Shown: positions 25,289 to 35,319, counted from the first letter of the stretch. The stretch is 64,000 nucleotides of DNA from Streptomyces malaysiense (GCF_000980885.2 NZ_LBDA02000029.1:58225-122224), one strand, 5' to 3'. Notes: generated by a model not told the origin, from the sequence alone. Numbers and translations: made by a program.

Positions 25289-26539
25289 GTGATGACGGAC
25301 GGTAAGCGGCGCAACGGCCTGGTGGCCGCGTCCGCTCTGCTCGGCGGCGTGCTGATGCTCTCGGCCTGTTCCGGAGGGGACAAGGCGGCGGCCCACGGCA
25401 GCGGCGAATCATCACAGGCCCAGGCCGACGCGGCGGCCGCCAAGAAGTCCTCCGAGGCGCAGATCGCGGTCACCCCGAAGGACGGCTCGGACAACGCGTC
25501 GATCAACAACTCCGGCACCGTCGCGGTCAGTAAGGGCACGCTCACCGGTGTCACCATGACCACCGAGGACGGCAAGGCCGTCGCCGGCCAGTTGTCCGCG
25601 GACAAGCTGAGCTGGAAGCCGACCGTCCAGCTGGAGCGCTCCACCACCTACAAGATCGCCGCGACGGCCAAGGACTCCCAGGGCCGCATAGCCCACGAGA
25701 ACGCGTCCTTCACCACCGTCTCCCCGGCGAACAGCTTCATCGGCAGCTTCACCCCCGACAACGGCACGACCGTCGGTGTGGGCATGCCGGTCTCGATCAA
25801 CTTCGACAAGGCGATCACCGACAAGGCGGCCGTGCAGAAGGGCATCACGGTCAGCTCCAGCAGCGGCCAGGAGGTCGCCTGCCACTGGTTCAACGCCAAC
25901 CGCATGGACTGCCGCCCCCAGGACTACTGGAAGGAAGGCTCCACCGTCACCCTGAAGCTCGCCCTGGACGGCGTCCAGGGTGCCAACGGCGTCTACGGCG
26001 TCCAGCAGAAGACGGTCACCTTCCACATCGGCCGCAACCAGGTCTCCTACGTCGACGCGAAGACCCACCAGATGAAGGTCACGCAGGACGGCAAGGTCGT
26101 CAAGACCATCCCGATCTCCGCCGGCGCCCCCGACCACACCACGTACGAGGGCCAGATGGTGATCTCCGAGAAGTTCAAGCAGACACGCATGAACGGCGCG
26201 ACCGTCGGCTTCACGGACGACGACGGCAAGGGCGAGTACGACATCAAGGACGTGCCGCACGCCATGCGCCTGACCACCTCGGGCACCTTCATCCACGGCA
26301 ACTACTGGGGCGCCCCCTCGGTGTTCGGCAGCGTCAACACCAGCCACGGCTGCGTCGGCCTCCAGGACGTCAAGGGCGCGGGTGACTCGAACACCCCGGC
26401 CGCCTGGTTCTACGACCACTCGCTGATCGGTGACGTCGTGGTGGTCCAGCACACCGGCGACAAGACCGTCTCCCCGGACAACGGCCTCAACGGCTGGAAC
26501 ATGGACTGGGCCCAGTGGAAGGCCGGTTCGGCCGTCTGA
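25289..26539 (+). CDS. L,D-transpeptidase lipoprotein (Ig-like + YkuD)
   Basis: 416 residues. A lipoprotein signal peptide with lipobox LSAC (about residues 24-27) is followed by an Ala/Ser linker, two Ig-like domains (about 60-265) and a YkuD catalytic domain (about 270-400). The YkuD motif HGNYWG...SHGCVGL places the catalytic Cys within SHGC, with both conserved His residues. Such enzymes make 3-3 cross-links in peptidoglycan on the outer face of the membrane, and the layout resembles mycobacterial LdtMt2. The start is the GTG at 25289, six bases after GGAGAA; an ATG follows at 25292 and an in-frame ATG lies at 25277. Confidence 0.94.
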   Translation: MMTDGKRRNGLVAASALLGGVLMLSACSGGDKAAAHGSGESSQAQADAAAAKKSSEAQIAVTPKDGSDNASINNSGTVAVSKGTLTGVTMTTEDGKAVAGQLSADKLSWKPTVQLERSTTYKIAATAKDSQGRIAHENASFTTVSPANSFIGSFTPDNGTTVGVGMPVSINFDKAITDKAAVQKGITVSSSSGQEVACHWFNANRMDCRPQDYWKEGSTVTLKLALDGVQGANGVYGVQQKTVTFHIGRNQVSYVDAKTHQMKVTQDGKVVKTIPISAGAPDHTTYEGQMVISEKFKQTRMNGATVGFTDDDGKGEYDIKDVPHAMRLTTSGTFIHGNYWGAPSVFGSVNTSHGCVGLQDVKGAGDSNTPAAWFYDHSLIGDVVVVQHTGDKTVSPDNGLNGWNMDWAQWKAGSAV

Positions 26540-26563
26540 GCCGTACCCCCGACAGCCCCGTGA

Positions 26564-26590
26564 GTGCCGCCCCCCAGAGGGGGGCGGCAC
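26564..26590 (+). terminator. Perfect 12-bp hairpin after the L,D-transpeptidase gene
   Basis: GTGCCGCCCCCC / GGGGGGCGGCAC with a three-base AGA loop, 24 bases after the stop. Confidence 0.85.
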
Positions 26591-26618
26591 CGCTGTTCCC
26601 GGGGTTTCTTATCCAGCT

Positions 26619-26633
26619 CTCACAGTGGACTCA
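26619..26633. promoter_or_regulatory. CTCA direct repeat with 11-bp period upstream of the ABC exporter
   Basis: CTCACAG at 26619-26625 and CTCAGGG at 26630-26636 start exactly 11 bases apart, 36-50 bases upstream of the permease start. Direct repeats spaced by one helical turn are the usual binding pattern of OmpR-type response regulators. No two-component pair is adjacent. Confidence 0.45.
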
Positions 26634-26668
26634 GGGTGCCGTCACGGGACGTTTCTAACGTGCGGCGC

Positions 26669-28147
26669 ATGTTCTTCACCTACCTGAGGCGCGAGCTGCG
26701 CCGCCGTCGGAAGGCGGCGCTCGTCGTCGCCTCCGGCCTCGCGCTGGGCATCGCGCTTGTCATCGTCGTCAACTCCGTGGCCAGTGGCATGGGCAAGGCC
26801 CAGGACAAGGTCCTCCAGTCCCTCTACGGCCTCGGTACGGACATGACGGTCACCAAGGCGGCCACGCCCACCGCCTCGGGCTCCCAGCAGCCCCGCTTCC
26901 AGTTCGGGGCGCACGGTGAGGGCGACAAGACCACGCAGAGCAGCGACCGGGTCCGGGTGCAGGGCTTCACCACCCTCGCCTCCTCCACCGTCTCCAAGGT
27001 CTCCGGCCAGCAGGGCGTGGCGGCGGCCGCCGGCGGCCTGAACCTCTCCGTGGTCAAGGTCAGCGGCACCTTCACCCGCGGCCAGTTCCAGCAGAGCGGC
27101 GGGGGCGGCGGCTACGGCTTCGGGCGCGGCGGCGGCAACAGCCGGCCGCAGGGCCAGGTCACGGGCGGCGGCGCCGACTTCAACATCAACCAGTACTCGG
27201 TCTACGGCACCGACGTCACCCGGACCGGCCTCGGCCCGCTGACCTCCTCCAAGATCACCAGCGGCCGCGGCTTCAAGTCCACCGAGACCAACGCCAAGGT
27301 GGCGGTGGCCGACTCGGCGTACGCCAAGGAGAAGAAGTACAAGGTCGGCTCCACGGTCACCATCAAGGACACCAAGTACACGGTGATCGGCATCGCCACC
27401 GCGGACAGCGGCGACTCGGCGGCCAACCTGTACATCCCGCTGGAGCAGGCCCAGACCCTCGCGGGGGAGAAGGACAAGGTCACCACGATCTACGTGCGGG
27501 CCACCGACTCCCAGAAGATCGACTCCGTCAAGAGCACCATCCAGAAGAACGTCTCCGGCACGACGGTCACCACCTCCTCCGACCTCGCCAAGACGGTCTC
27601 GGGCTCCCTGTCCACCGCCTCCTCGCTCGCCACCAACGTCGGCAAGTGGCTGTCGATCGCGGTGCTCGTGGCCGCGTTCCTGGTCGCCGGCCTGCTCACC
27701 TCCTCCGCGGTCTCCCGCCGGGTGCGTGAGTTCGGCACCCTGAAGGCGCTGGGCTGGAAGTCGGGCCGGGTCACCCGGCAGGTGGTCGGCGAGGCCATCG
27801 TCAACGGCCTGGTGGGCGGCGTCCTCGGCATCGCCCTCGGCCTCGCCGGCGCCTACGTCGTCACCGCGATCAGCCCGACGCTCCAGGCCCAACTGGGCGC
27901 GGGCGGGGGCGGCCTCGGCGGCGGGCGGGCCGGCGGCGGCTTCGGCGGGGGCGGTGGCGGCGGGTTCGGCGGACCCGGCCGGCAGGCGGCGAAGTCCCTG
28001 GAGGTGGCCCTGACCGCCCCGGTGAGCCTGACGACCATCCTCCTGGCGGTCGGCCTCGCGGTGGCGGGCGGCCTCATCGCGGGAGCGTTCGGCGGCTGGC
28101 GGGCCTCCCGGCTGCGCCCGGCGGACGCGCTGCGGCGGGTGGAGTAG
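26669..28147 (+). CDS. MacB-like ABC transporter permease
   Basis: 492 residues. An N-terminal transmembrane helix (about 17-38) precedes a large periplasmic-type (extracytoplasmic) MacB-PCD domain interrupted by a Gly-rich stretch (SGGGGGYGFGRGGG). An FtsX core of three helices follows (about 328-350, 375-405, 455-478). The last loop is also very Gly-rich (GGGRAGGGFGGGGGGGFGG). The FtsX signature RVREFGTLKALGWKSGRVTRQV is clear. It pairs with the ATPase encoded 49 bases downstream and probably exports or senses an envelope compound such as an antibiotic or peptide. Confidence 0.92.
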   Translation: MFFTYLRRELRRRRKAALVVASGLALGIALVIVVNSVASGMGKAQDKVLQSLYGLGTDMTVTKAATPTASGSQQPRFQFGAHGEGDKTTQSSDRVRVQGFTTLASSTVSKVSGQQGVAAAAGGLNLSVVKVSGTFTRGQFQQSGGGGGYGFGRGGGNSRPQGQVTGGGADFNINQYSVYGTDVTRTGLGPLTSSKITSGRGFKSTETNAKVAVADSAYAKEKKYKVGSTVTIKDTKYTVIGIATADSGDSAANLYIPLEQAQTLAGEKDKVTTIYVRATDSQKIDSVKSTIQKNVSGTTVTTSSDLAKTVSGSLSTASSLATNVGKWLSIAVLVAAFLVAGLLTSSAVSRRVREFGTLKALGWKSGRVTRQVVGEAIVNGLVGGVLGIALGLAGAYVVTAISPTLQAQLGAGGGGLGGGRAGGGFGGGGGGGFGGPGRQAAKSLEVALTAPVSLTTILLAVGLAVAGGLIAGAFGGWRASRLRPADALRRVE

Positions 28148-28196
28148 CCGCGCCCCCGCGCAACCGCCCTCCCCGAAAACCCTCCCAGGAGCCACC

Positions 28197-28880
<684 letters not shown>

Positions 28881-28898
28881 CGCCCGGCCGCGCGGGGG

Positions 28899-29798
28899 CT
28901 ATGCGGAGGTCCCCGCGCGGGTCGCGTCGCTTCCCCAACTGGCCAGCAGACGCAGGGACTCGGCGGACGGGGAGCCGGGTTCCGCGTGATAGGTGACCAG
29001 GCACTGGTCGCTGCCGTCCGACATGCGGAAGGACTCGAAGTTCAGGGCGAGGTCGCCCACCAGCGGGTGGTGCAGCCGCTTGACGCCGTGGCTCTTCTCC
29101 TTGACGTCGTGCGTGGCCCACAGCCGGCGGAACTCCTCGCTCTTGACGGAGAGTTCACCCACCAGGGCGGACAGCCGGGGATCGTCCGGATAGCAGCCCG
29201 CGTCCATGCGCAGCGCGCAGACGATGTCGATCGCCTTCTGCTCCCAGTCCACGAAGAGATCCCGGTACTCGGGCTTGAGGAACACCAGCCGCGCCCAGTT
29301 GCGCTCGGCCACCGGCAGCTCCGCCCAGTCGCCGAAGAGCGCCGCCGCCATCCGGTTCCAGGCGAGGATCTCCGAACGCCGGCCCACGATGTACGCGGGC
29401 ACGCCCTCCATCGTGTCCAGCAGCCGGCGCAGCGCCGGGCGCACATGCTGCTGGCGGGCCGCCGGCTTCTTCTTGTGCGACTTCGGCTTGGCCAGGTGGG
29501 TCAGATGCGCGTGTTCGGCGTCCGTGAGGCGCAGGGCGCGGGCGATCGAGTCCAGGACCTCCGCCGAGACGTTGCGGCCGTTGCCCTGCTCCAGGCGCGT
29601 GTAGTACGCCACCGACACCCCGGCCAGCTGCGCCAGCTCCTCCCGGCGCAGCCCCGGCACCCGGCGGTGCCGGCCGAAGTCCGGCAGCCCCACGTCCTCG
29701 GGCTTGAGCCGGGCCCGCCGGCTGCGCAGAAACTCGCTCAGCTCGGCCCGCCGGTCCAGGGGCCGGCCGGTCACGGCGGCGTCCCGCTGTTCGTCCAT
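28899..29798 (-). CDS. XRE-type regulator with MmyB-like ligand domain
   Basis: 299 residues from the ATG at 29798. An XRE helix-turn-helix lies at about residues 20-85, in the variant RVPGLRREELAQLAGVSVAYYTRLEQG used by MmyB-type regulators. A C-terminal PAS-like ligand-binding domain (about 110-285) has PAYIVGRRSEILAWNRMAAALFGDW and HPLVGDLALNFES. Members often regulate a divergent oxidoreductase gene. Here the zinc alcohol dehydrogenase is divergent, and an imperfect 13-bp direct repeat lies in the shared 179-base promoter region. Confidence 0.92.
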   Translation of the reverse strand: MDEQRDAAVTGRPLDRRAELSEFLRSRRARLKPEDVGLPDFGRHRRVPGLRREELAQLAGVSVAYYTRLEQGNGRNVSAEVLDSIARALRLTDAEHAHLTHLAKPKSHKKKPAARQQHVRPALRRLLDTMEGVPAYIVGRRSEILAWNRMAAALFGDWAELPVAERNWARLVFLKPEYRDLFVDWEQKAIDIVCALRMDAGCYPDDPRLSALVGELSVKSEEFRRLWATHDVKEKSHGVKRLHHPLVGDLALNFESFRMSDGSDQCLVTYHAEPGSPSAESLRLLASWGSDATRAGTSA

Positions 29799-29827
29799 AC
29801 CGCAAGTATCCGTCCCCGCCGCCGGTC

Positions 29828-29869
29828 GTAGGCGTGCCAGCCTGACTCCGCCAGTGGTAGGCACGGCAG
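29828..29869. promoter_or_regulatory. 13-bp imperfect direct repeat in the XRE/ADH promoter region
   Basis: GTAGGCGTGCCAG (29828-29840) and GTAGGCACGGCAG (29857-29869) match at 10 of 13 positions with starts 29 bases apart. They are likely operator half-sites for the divergent XRE regulator. Confidence 0.45.
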
Positions 29870-29977
29870 TCGTACGCAAAGGCGTGGCCTGGGTACGCCG
29901 CGGGAGAGCGGGCACTCTTGGGATGTGCTCGGTGGAAAAGCAGCCGGGCCTGCGTAGACCTTGTGAGGGAGAACCCC

Positions 29978-31018
29978 GTGACCACTGTTGCCGCGTACGC
30001 CGCGCCCGCCGCGAAGGCCCCGCTGGAGCGGACCGAGATCGAGCGACGGGCGGTGGGCGAGTTCGACGTCCTGATCGACATCAAGTTCGCCGGCATCTGC
30101 CACTCCGACATCCACCAGGTACGTGAGGGCTGGGGCAAGGCGTCCTTCCCGATGGTGCCGGGCCACGAGATAGCGGGCGTCGTCACGGAGGTCGGCTCCG
30201 GCGTGACGAAGTACGCCGTCGGCGACCGGGTGGGCGTCGGCTGCATCGTCGACTCCTGCCGGGAGTGCGACAACTGCAAGGCCGGCCTCCAGCAGTACTG
30301 CGACCGCGGCCCCACCTGGACGTACAACGACACGGACCGGGACGGTACGCCGACGTACGGCGGCTACTCCAAGAACGTCGTCGTGGACGAGAACTACGTC
30401 GTCCGCATCCCCGAGGGCCTGTCCCTGGACGTGGCCGCGCCGCTGCTGTGCGCCGGCATCACCACGTACTCCCCGCTGAAGCACTGGAACGCGGGCCCCG
30501 GCAAGAAGGTCGCAGTGGTCGGCCTCGGCGGCCTCGGACACATGGGCGTCAAGATCGCGCACGCGCTGGGCGCGGAGGTCACCGTCCTCTCCCAGTCCCT
30601 GCGCAAGAAGGACGACGGCCTGAAGCTGGGTGCCGACCACTACTACGCCACCAGCGACCCGAAGACCTTCGAGGACCTCAAGGGCACCTTCGACCTCATC
30701 CTCAACACGGTCTCGGCCCCGCTCGACTTCAGTGCCTTCCTCTCGCTGCTCCGCACGGACGGCGCCATGGTCAACGTCGGCCTGCCCGAGGAGCCGGTGC
30801 AGATCCTCCTCCACTCCCTCTTCGGTAACCGCCGCAGCCTCAGCAGCTCCGGTATCGGCGGCATCCCCGAGACCCAGGAGATGCTGGACTTCTGCGCGGA
30901 GCACGGGCTGGGCGCGGAGATCGAGCTGATCACCGCGTCGGAGATCAACGAGGCGTACGAGCGGGTGCTCGCCAGCGACGTGCGGTACCGGTTCGTGATC
31001 GACACGGCCACGATCTGA
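29978..31018 (+). CDS. Zinc-dependent NAD(P)+ alcohol dehydrogenase
   Basis: 346-residue medium-chain dehydrogenase of the cinnamyl-alcohol/YahK type. Catalytic zinc ligands are in GICHSDIH and GHEIAG. The structural zinc cluster is [10 protein letters not shown]...QYC (C-x2-C-x2-C-x7-C). The Rossmann motif is [13 protein letters not shown]. The [10 protein letters not shown] stretch after the second strand favours NADP(H). The start is the GTG at 29978 with GAGGGAG just upstream. It reduces aldehydes or oxidises primary alcohols, and its divergence from an XRE-MmyB regulator suggests induction by an aldehyde or other small molecule. Confidence 0.94.
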   Translation: MTTVAAYAAPAAKAPLERTEIERRAVGEFDVLIDIKFAGICHSDIHQVREGWGKASFPMVPGHEIAGVVTEVGSGVTKYAVGDRVGVGCIVDSCRECDNCKAGLQQYCDRGPTWTYNDTDRDGTPTYGGYSKNVVVDENYVVRIPEGLSLDVAAPLLCAGITTYSPLKHWNAGPGKKVAVVGLGGLGHMGVKIAHALGAEVTVLSQSLRKKDDGLKLGADHYYATSDPKTFEDLKGTFDLILNTVSAPLDFSAFLSLLRTDGAMVNVGLPEEPVQILLHSLFGNRRSLSSSGIGGIPETQEMLDFCAEHGLGAEIELITASEINEAYERVLASDVRYRFVIDTATI

Positions 31019-31053
31019 CCCGCGGCGCATGGCCGGCCCGGCGGTTCGCCGTC

Positions 31054-31082
31054 GGGGGCGCGGGGCGCGGCCCCGCGCCCCC
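31054..31082. terminator. Perfect 13-bp bidirectional hairpin
   Basis: GGGGGCGCGGGGC / GCCCCGCGCCCCC with loop GCG, between the convergent alcohol dehydrogenase and GNAT-AAA genes. Confidence 0.85.
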
Positions 31083-31099
31083 TTCGGGGCGCGCCGGGG

Positions 31100-32377
31100 T
31101 CACAGCCGGCTGTACGTGTCGATGTCCTCGCCGAACTCCTTGATCGCCCGGGTGGTCAGGGTCGGGCGGGTGTCGGAGATGGCGGTCATGTAGTCCTCGG
31201 TGTCCGCCGGGCGGCCCTCACGCCGGGCGACCTCGCGTTCGAAGGCGGCCTGGGCGCCCTTGCGGGCGGCGAACTCGATGTCGGCCGGGGTGAACAGCTC
31301 GCTCGCGGCGACCAGCCGGCCGAGGTCCACCGAGTCGTTCACGCCGTGGAGGTACCGGGCCCAGATCGCCGCGCGGGCGGTCGGGTCGGGCGGCCCGATG
31401 GGGATGACGTAGTCGAACCGCCCCGGCCGCAGGAAGGCCGCGTCGAGGGACCGTACGGAATTGGTGGCGCACACCAGCAGCCGTGAGTCGTGCTCGCGGA
31501 AGACGGGGATCAGCTTCAGCAGCTCGTTGGTCACCCCGTGCCCGGGGTCCACCGCCTTGCCGGAGCGCGCGGCCGCGATCTCCTCCACCTCGTCGATGAA
31601 GAGCACCACCGAGTCCAGCTCCGCGAGATCCGCGAAGGCGTCCCGCAGGGCCGTGGCCAGCCCCTCGCTGGTGTCGGCGGCCAGCCGCGAGGGGAACAGC
31701 TCCACGAACGGCCAGCCGAGCCGGGAGGAGACCGCCTTGGCGAAGCTGGTCTTCCCGGTGCCGGGCGGCCCGAACAGGATGACCGACTTCGGCGGCACGA
31801 CCCCGTAACGGTCGGCCAGCGCCGGCTCCGTCAGCGGCAGCACCACCCGCCGCTCCACGACCTGCTTCTCCCGCTCCATCCCGGCCATCGCGTCCCACAG
31901 CCCCTCGGGCAGCATGCGCCCGCCGAGCACGGCGAGGAGGTCGGCGTCGGCGGCGCCGAGCGGTTCGAGCTTCTCGTGGTAGGCGAGGCCGTGGCGGCAC
32001 CGGTAGCCGCTGTTCGCCAGCGCCTTCGAACCCGCCGCGCCCACCGGCAGCAGCGCACTGATGTGCCGCACCCCGAGCGCCCGCAGCCGCCGTTCCAGCT
32101 CGGCGAGCAGCGCACTGCCGATCCCGCGCTCGCGCCAGCGCGCGGCGAGCGCCATCAGCAGGATCCAGCCCCGCTTGCCCTGGGCCTGGGCCACCGCCAT
32201 CCCCACCAGTTCGTCCCCGACCACCGCGACCACCGCCGGCTGCCCGGTCTTCGCCGCCGCCATCACCTCCGAGACCGGGAACACCGGGTCCTCGTCGGCC
32301 TGGCGGGACTGGTCCCAGATCTGGACGGCCTGATCGAGATCGTCGTCGTGATAGTCGCGCAGATGCCATGCGGGCAT
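31100..32377 (-). CDS. GNAT acetyltransferase-AAA+ ATPase fusion protein
   Basis: 425 residues in two parts. Residues 1-135 are a GNAT domain: a beta-strand/helix pattern with GDELVGMAVAQAQG and acetyl-CoA loop RERGIGSALL at 82-91. Residues about 150-425 are a classical AAA module: Walker A GPPGTGKT at 203-210, Walker B VVLFIDEVEEI, sensor 1 CATN, arginine fingers near RPGRFDYVIPIG, and a C-terminal small domain with LFTPADIEFAARKGAQAAF. Both modules keep their key residues. The AAA part resembles ESCRT-III/Vps4- and FtsH-type ATPases. The start at 32377 is ATG. Function is unknown; an ATP-driven remodeller that also acetylates, or uses the GNAT fold to recognise, a partner is an inference. 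Confidence 0.88.
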   Translation of the reverse strand: MPAWHLRDYHDDDLDQAVQIWDQSRQADEDPVFPVSEVMAAAKTGQPAVVAVVGDELVGMAVAQAQGKRGWILLMALAARWRERGIGSALLAELERRLRALGVRHISALLPVGAAGSKALANSGYRCRHGLAYHEKLEPLGAADADLLAVLGGRMLPEGLWDAMAGMEREKQVVERRVVLPLTEPALADRYGVVPPKSVILFGPPGTGKTSFAKAVSSRLGWPFVELFPSRLAADTSEGLATALRDAFADLAELDSVVLFIDEVEEIAAARSGKAVDPGHGVTNELLKLIPVFREHDSRLLVCATNSVRSLDAAFLRPGRFDYVIPIGPPDPTARAAIWARYLHGVNDSVDLGRLVAASELFTPADIEFAARKGAQAAFEREVARREGRPADTEDYMTAISDTRPTLTTRAIKEFGEDIDTYSRL

Positions 32378-32483
32378 GGGGGCACCACCTCACCACCAAG
32401 GGGGTCTCCCATTGTCTCCGCGGGGGCGGGGGACGACATCTCCAGCCGGTCGCCGGGCACCGCGAGCGCCCGGCGGGCCGGGT

Positions 32484-33584
32484 TCAGACCGCCTCGGCCA
32501 CCACCCCCACCGTCTCGTTCCGCACCCGGCAGTAGTACGACGCCGCCCCCTCGCCCCGGTAGCTCCACGGCAGGGCGTCCACATGGCCGTCGACCAGCCG
32601 GAACTGCTGGAGCGCCGCCTCGTGGCGGTCCTGGAGGTGCAGGTAGTAGGCGAGCAGGTGGCGCAGCTGGGCGAGGCCCGGACGGCCGGGGTCGTCCGCC
32701 GCGCAGGCCGCCGCGTCCGCGAGGCCCGCGTCCACCAGGGCGAGCATCTCGGGGGTGCTGTCGGCCGCGACATCGGTGGTCTCGTCGTGCTCGAAGCGCG
32801 CGATCAGCGGCAGCGCCGTCAGCAGGCTGCCGGCCGGCGCGTCCGCGGCCGCGCGCCGCGCGAACTCGAACGCCAGCTCCTTCGAGCCGCGCCACTTCGC
32901 GCACCAGTACTGGAGCGCCGCGTGGTGCGCGCCGTAGTGGTAGGGGTCACGGCTCGTGATCCGCTTCCACAGCTCCTCCATCTCGGCGTGCGGATAGCCG
33001 AGGCCCAGCCCCACCCAGATCTCCACCACGTACGGCGTCGGATCCTCGGGATTCAGCTCCGCCGCCCGCGCGATCTCCTCCCGGGCGGCGGACAGCATGC
33101 GCCCGAACCCCTCGAACTGCTCCCGGCTCGTGTACCGGGCCTGCTTCGCGCCCCGCAGGTCCCATGCCAGACGCACCGTGCTCTGCGCCCTGACCACGGC
33201 CGCGTCCGGATCACCCGGCCGGGCCGCCTCCCAGGCCAGCAGCCAGCCGTCCTCCTCGGCCGCGAGCGTGCCCAGCTCGGCGGTGAGCGTGGAACGGCGC
33301 TCCCAGTCGCGTCCGTTGACCCGCAGCAGCTCGGCCGCGGGCGCCCAGTCGCCGCCGCGTGCCGCCGTCAGCGCGGCCGACCACGCGGCGGGCGGGGGTG
33401 CGGCGTGCTCGGTGTCCTGACGCTCCGCGGGCAGCAGGCCCAGCCGCTCGGCGGCGAGCGCGGTCGGGTCCGGTCCGGGCGGGCTCGGGGAGAACAACTC
33501 CTTCACGAACACACCGGTGAACCACAGGGCCGCGATCACCACGGGCAGGGCCAGGACGGCCAGGATCCAGAGCAGGACGGTCAT
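32484..33584 (-). CDS. Membrane-anchored helical-repeat protein (paralogue A)
   Basis: 366 residues. An N-terminal transmembrane helix (about 2-24) precedes a long helical region with TPR-like character. The best conserved block is YHYGAHHAALQYWCAKWRGSKELAFEFA (split here for length: YHYGAHHAALQYWC then AKWRGSKELAFEFA). The C-terminal block is HVDALPWSYRGEGA. The protein at 35568-36686 shares the same blocks in the same order, so these are paralogues. The start is taken at the ATG at 33584 because the anchor begins there. It lies 97 bases downstream of the M48 protease gene on the same strand. I recognise no catalytic motif; a role as partner or adaptor of the protease is inference from context. 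Confidence 0.8.
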   Translation of the reverse strand: MTVLLWILAVLALPVVIAALWFTGVFVKELFSPSPPGPDPTALAAERLGLLPAERQDTEHAAPPPAAWSAALTAARGGDWAPAAELLRVNGRDWERRSTLTAELGTLAAEEDGWLLAWEAARPGDPDAAVVRAQSTVRLAWDLRGAKQARYTSREQFEGFGRMLSAAREEIARAAELNPEDPTPYVVEIWVGLGLGYPHAEMEELWKRITSRDPYHYGAHHAALQYWCAKWRGSKELAFEFARRAAADAPAGSLLTALPLIARFEHDETTDVAADSTPEMLALVDAGLADAAACAADDPGRPGLAQLRHLLAYYLHLQDRHEAALQQFRLVDGHVDALPWSYRGEGAASYYCRVRNETVGVVAEAV

Positions 33585-33681
33585 CTGCGAGTACGGTCCG
33601 TTCCTCGGTTCGGGGCAGAGGCAGGGGCAGGGGCGGGGGGGGGAGGGGGGAAGCGGTGAAGCGGGTCCTCGAGGACGCGTT

Positions 33682-35319
33682 TCAGGCGGGCTGGGACGCC
33701 GAGGGCAGCAGGGCGCGCAGCGCGGTGGTGTCCGGGTGGTCCGCGAGGGCCGCGTCCAGTGCCACCTCCAGGGACTCCTGCGGGGACCGCCCGGCATCGC
33801 CGGCCGCCGGCTCCTCGCCGGGCAGCCGTGCGACGGCCGGCTCGGACCAGGAGAAGTCCCAGCTCAGCAGCGAACACGCGCTGAACTCGGCGAGCACCAT
33901 GGTCCGCAGCGACCGGTGCAGCACCGGCCGCGCGAACTCGCGGAACGCCCGCCCCCGCGCCGCCTTCGCCTCCGCAGACAGGGGCAACCGCTCCGCCAGC
34001 TGCCACAGCTCGCCCGCGTCCACGATCTCCAGCAACGCCGCCAGGGTCGCCGGCTGCCCGGTACGGGCGGCCAGCGCCTGGTGCAGCGGGGTCCGCGTGG
34101 TCGACAGACCCGAGGCCATCGAGGCGTTGAGCAGCTCCGGCCAGCCGGGGGCCCGCCCGTAGCGCAGCACCTCGTCGGTCAGCACGGCGTCCTCCAGCAC
34201 GGCCAGGGTGCGCGCCGGGTCGCCGAGCAGGGCGAGCGCCGGGTCCGTCGCCTCGTCGGCGCGGCCGTCGGCGGGCAGCGCCTCGATCCGCCGCACCCGC
34301 TCCGCGATCGGCGGATGGGAGTCGTACGGCGACGCCGGCTCCTCCGGCAGCCGCGCGCGCAGCCCCTCCAGCTCCTCGGCGCGCGCCGCCAGCAGCGCGC
34401 CGAAGCCGCCGAAGAACTCACCGCGCGGCGGCAGCAGCCGGGCCCCGAGCCCCAGGGTGGCGTAGGAGTCCAGGTAGAAGCCGTGCGAGGCGGACAGCAC
34501 CGGGATCTCCCGCAGCGTGGCGGCCGTCGCGTCGCGTCCCGCGATCCGGGCGGCTGCCTGGTCGGCGGCGAACTCCTGCCCCCGCGCCGTGGACAGCGAG
34601 GCGCGCAGGTACAGCTTGGCGTACTGGGTGTAGACCGCCGCCATCATCCGGTAGGTCGCCCCGGAGCCCCCGGTGTCGACCTTCTTCGCCTTCTTGCCCT
34701 TGGCGACCCGTCTGGCCTGGGCCTGCTCCTGCTTGGCCCGCTCGGCGGCCACCTTGCCGTCCGCCCGGTCGTGGAACTGCTCGATGACCCGCCCCAGTTG
34801 CACCCGGCCGCGCACCACCAGCGCGGAAAGCCGGGTGTCGCCGCCGGTGAAGTGCCCGTACTCATGGGCGAGTACGGCCCTCAGCCGGGCCTGGGTCAGA
34901 CCGGTGAGCAGCGGCACGCCCAGGTAGAGCCGGCGCGGCCCGGGGAGCAGACCGAGGAGGCGCGGGTCCTCGCTGACCGCCGCGTTGACCTCGCCGGTGA
35001 GCCGGATCCGGTCGGGGGCGCGGGTGCCGGCCGCCGCCGCGACCTCCCGCACCAGCGCCCACAGCCGGGGCTCGTCGGCCTCGGTGACATCGATCCCGGG
35101 GGCGTCCTCGCCCTTCGGGGTGCGCAGCATGAACATGCCCTGCACGACGGGGACGGCCAGCAGCACCGTGACGAAGCCGAGCTTCACCACCGCCGGGCCG
35201 TGCCCCCAGTGGAAGGCGACGACGTCGACACCGACCAGCACGGCCAGCAGGACCAGACTCAGCAGATAGAAGCCGAGCAGCAGCACAAGAGCACGCAGCG
35301 CGCGCAGAGTTGCGCCCAT
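33682..35319 (-). CDS. M48-family membrane metalloprotease
   Basis: 545 residues. Two N-terminal transmembrane helices (about 8-35 and 45-65) are followed by a zincin domain with HEYGH as the zinc/catalytic motif. The third ligand is probably the Glu of RGQEFAADQAAARIAG further on. SHPPIAERVRRIEAL follows the pattern of M48 Ste24/HtpX proteases. A long C-terminal helical extension (about 370-545) goes beyond the family core. The active site is predicted to be intact. It is flanked on both sides by paralogous anchored repeat proteins in the same orientation. The start is the ATG at 35319. Confidence 0.9.
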   Translation of the reverse strand: MGATLRALRALVLLLGFYLLSLVLLAVLVGVDVVAFHWGHGPAVVKLGFVTVLLAVPVVQGMFMLRTPKGEDAPGIDVTEADEPRLWALVREVAAAAGTRAPDRIRLTGEVNAAVSEDPRLLGLLPGPRRLYLGVPLLTGLTQARLRAVLAHEYGHFTGGDTRLSALVVRGRVQLGRVIEQFHDRADGKVAAERAKQEQAQARRVAKGKKAKKVDTGGSGATYRMMAAVYTQYAKLYLRASLSTARGQEFAADQAAARIAGRDATAATLREIPVLSASHGFYLDSYATLGLGARLLPPRGEFFGGFGALLAARAEELEGLRARLPEEPASPYDSHPPIAERVRRIEALPADGRADEATDPALALLGDPARTLAVLEDAVLTDEVLRYGRAPGWPELLNASMASGLSTTRTPLHQALAARTGQPATLAALLEIVDAGELWQLAERLPLSAEAKAARGRAFREFARPVLHRSLRTMVLAEFSACSLLSWDFSWSEPAVARLPGEEPAAGDAGRSPQESLEVALDAALADHPDTTALRALLPSASQPA

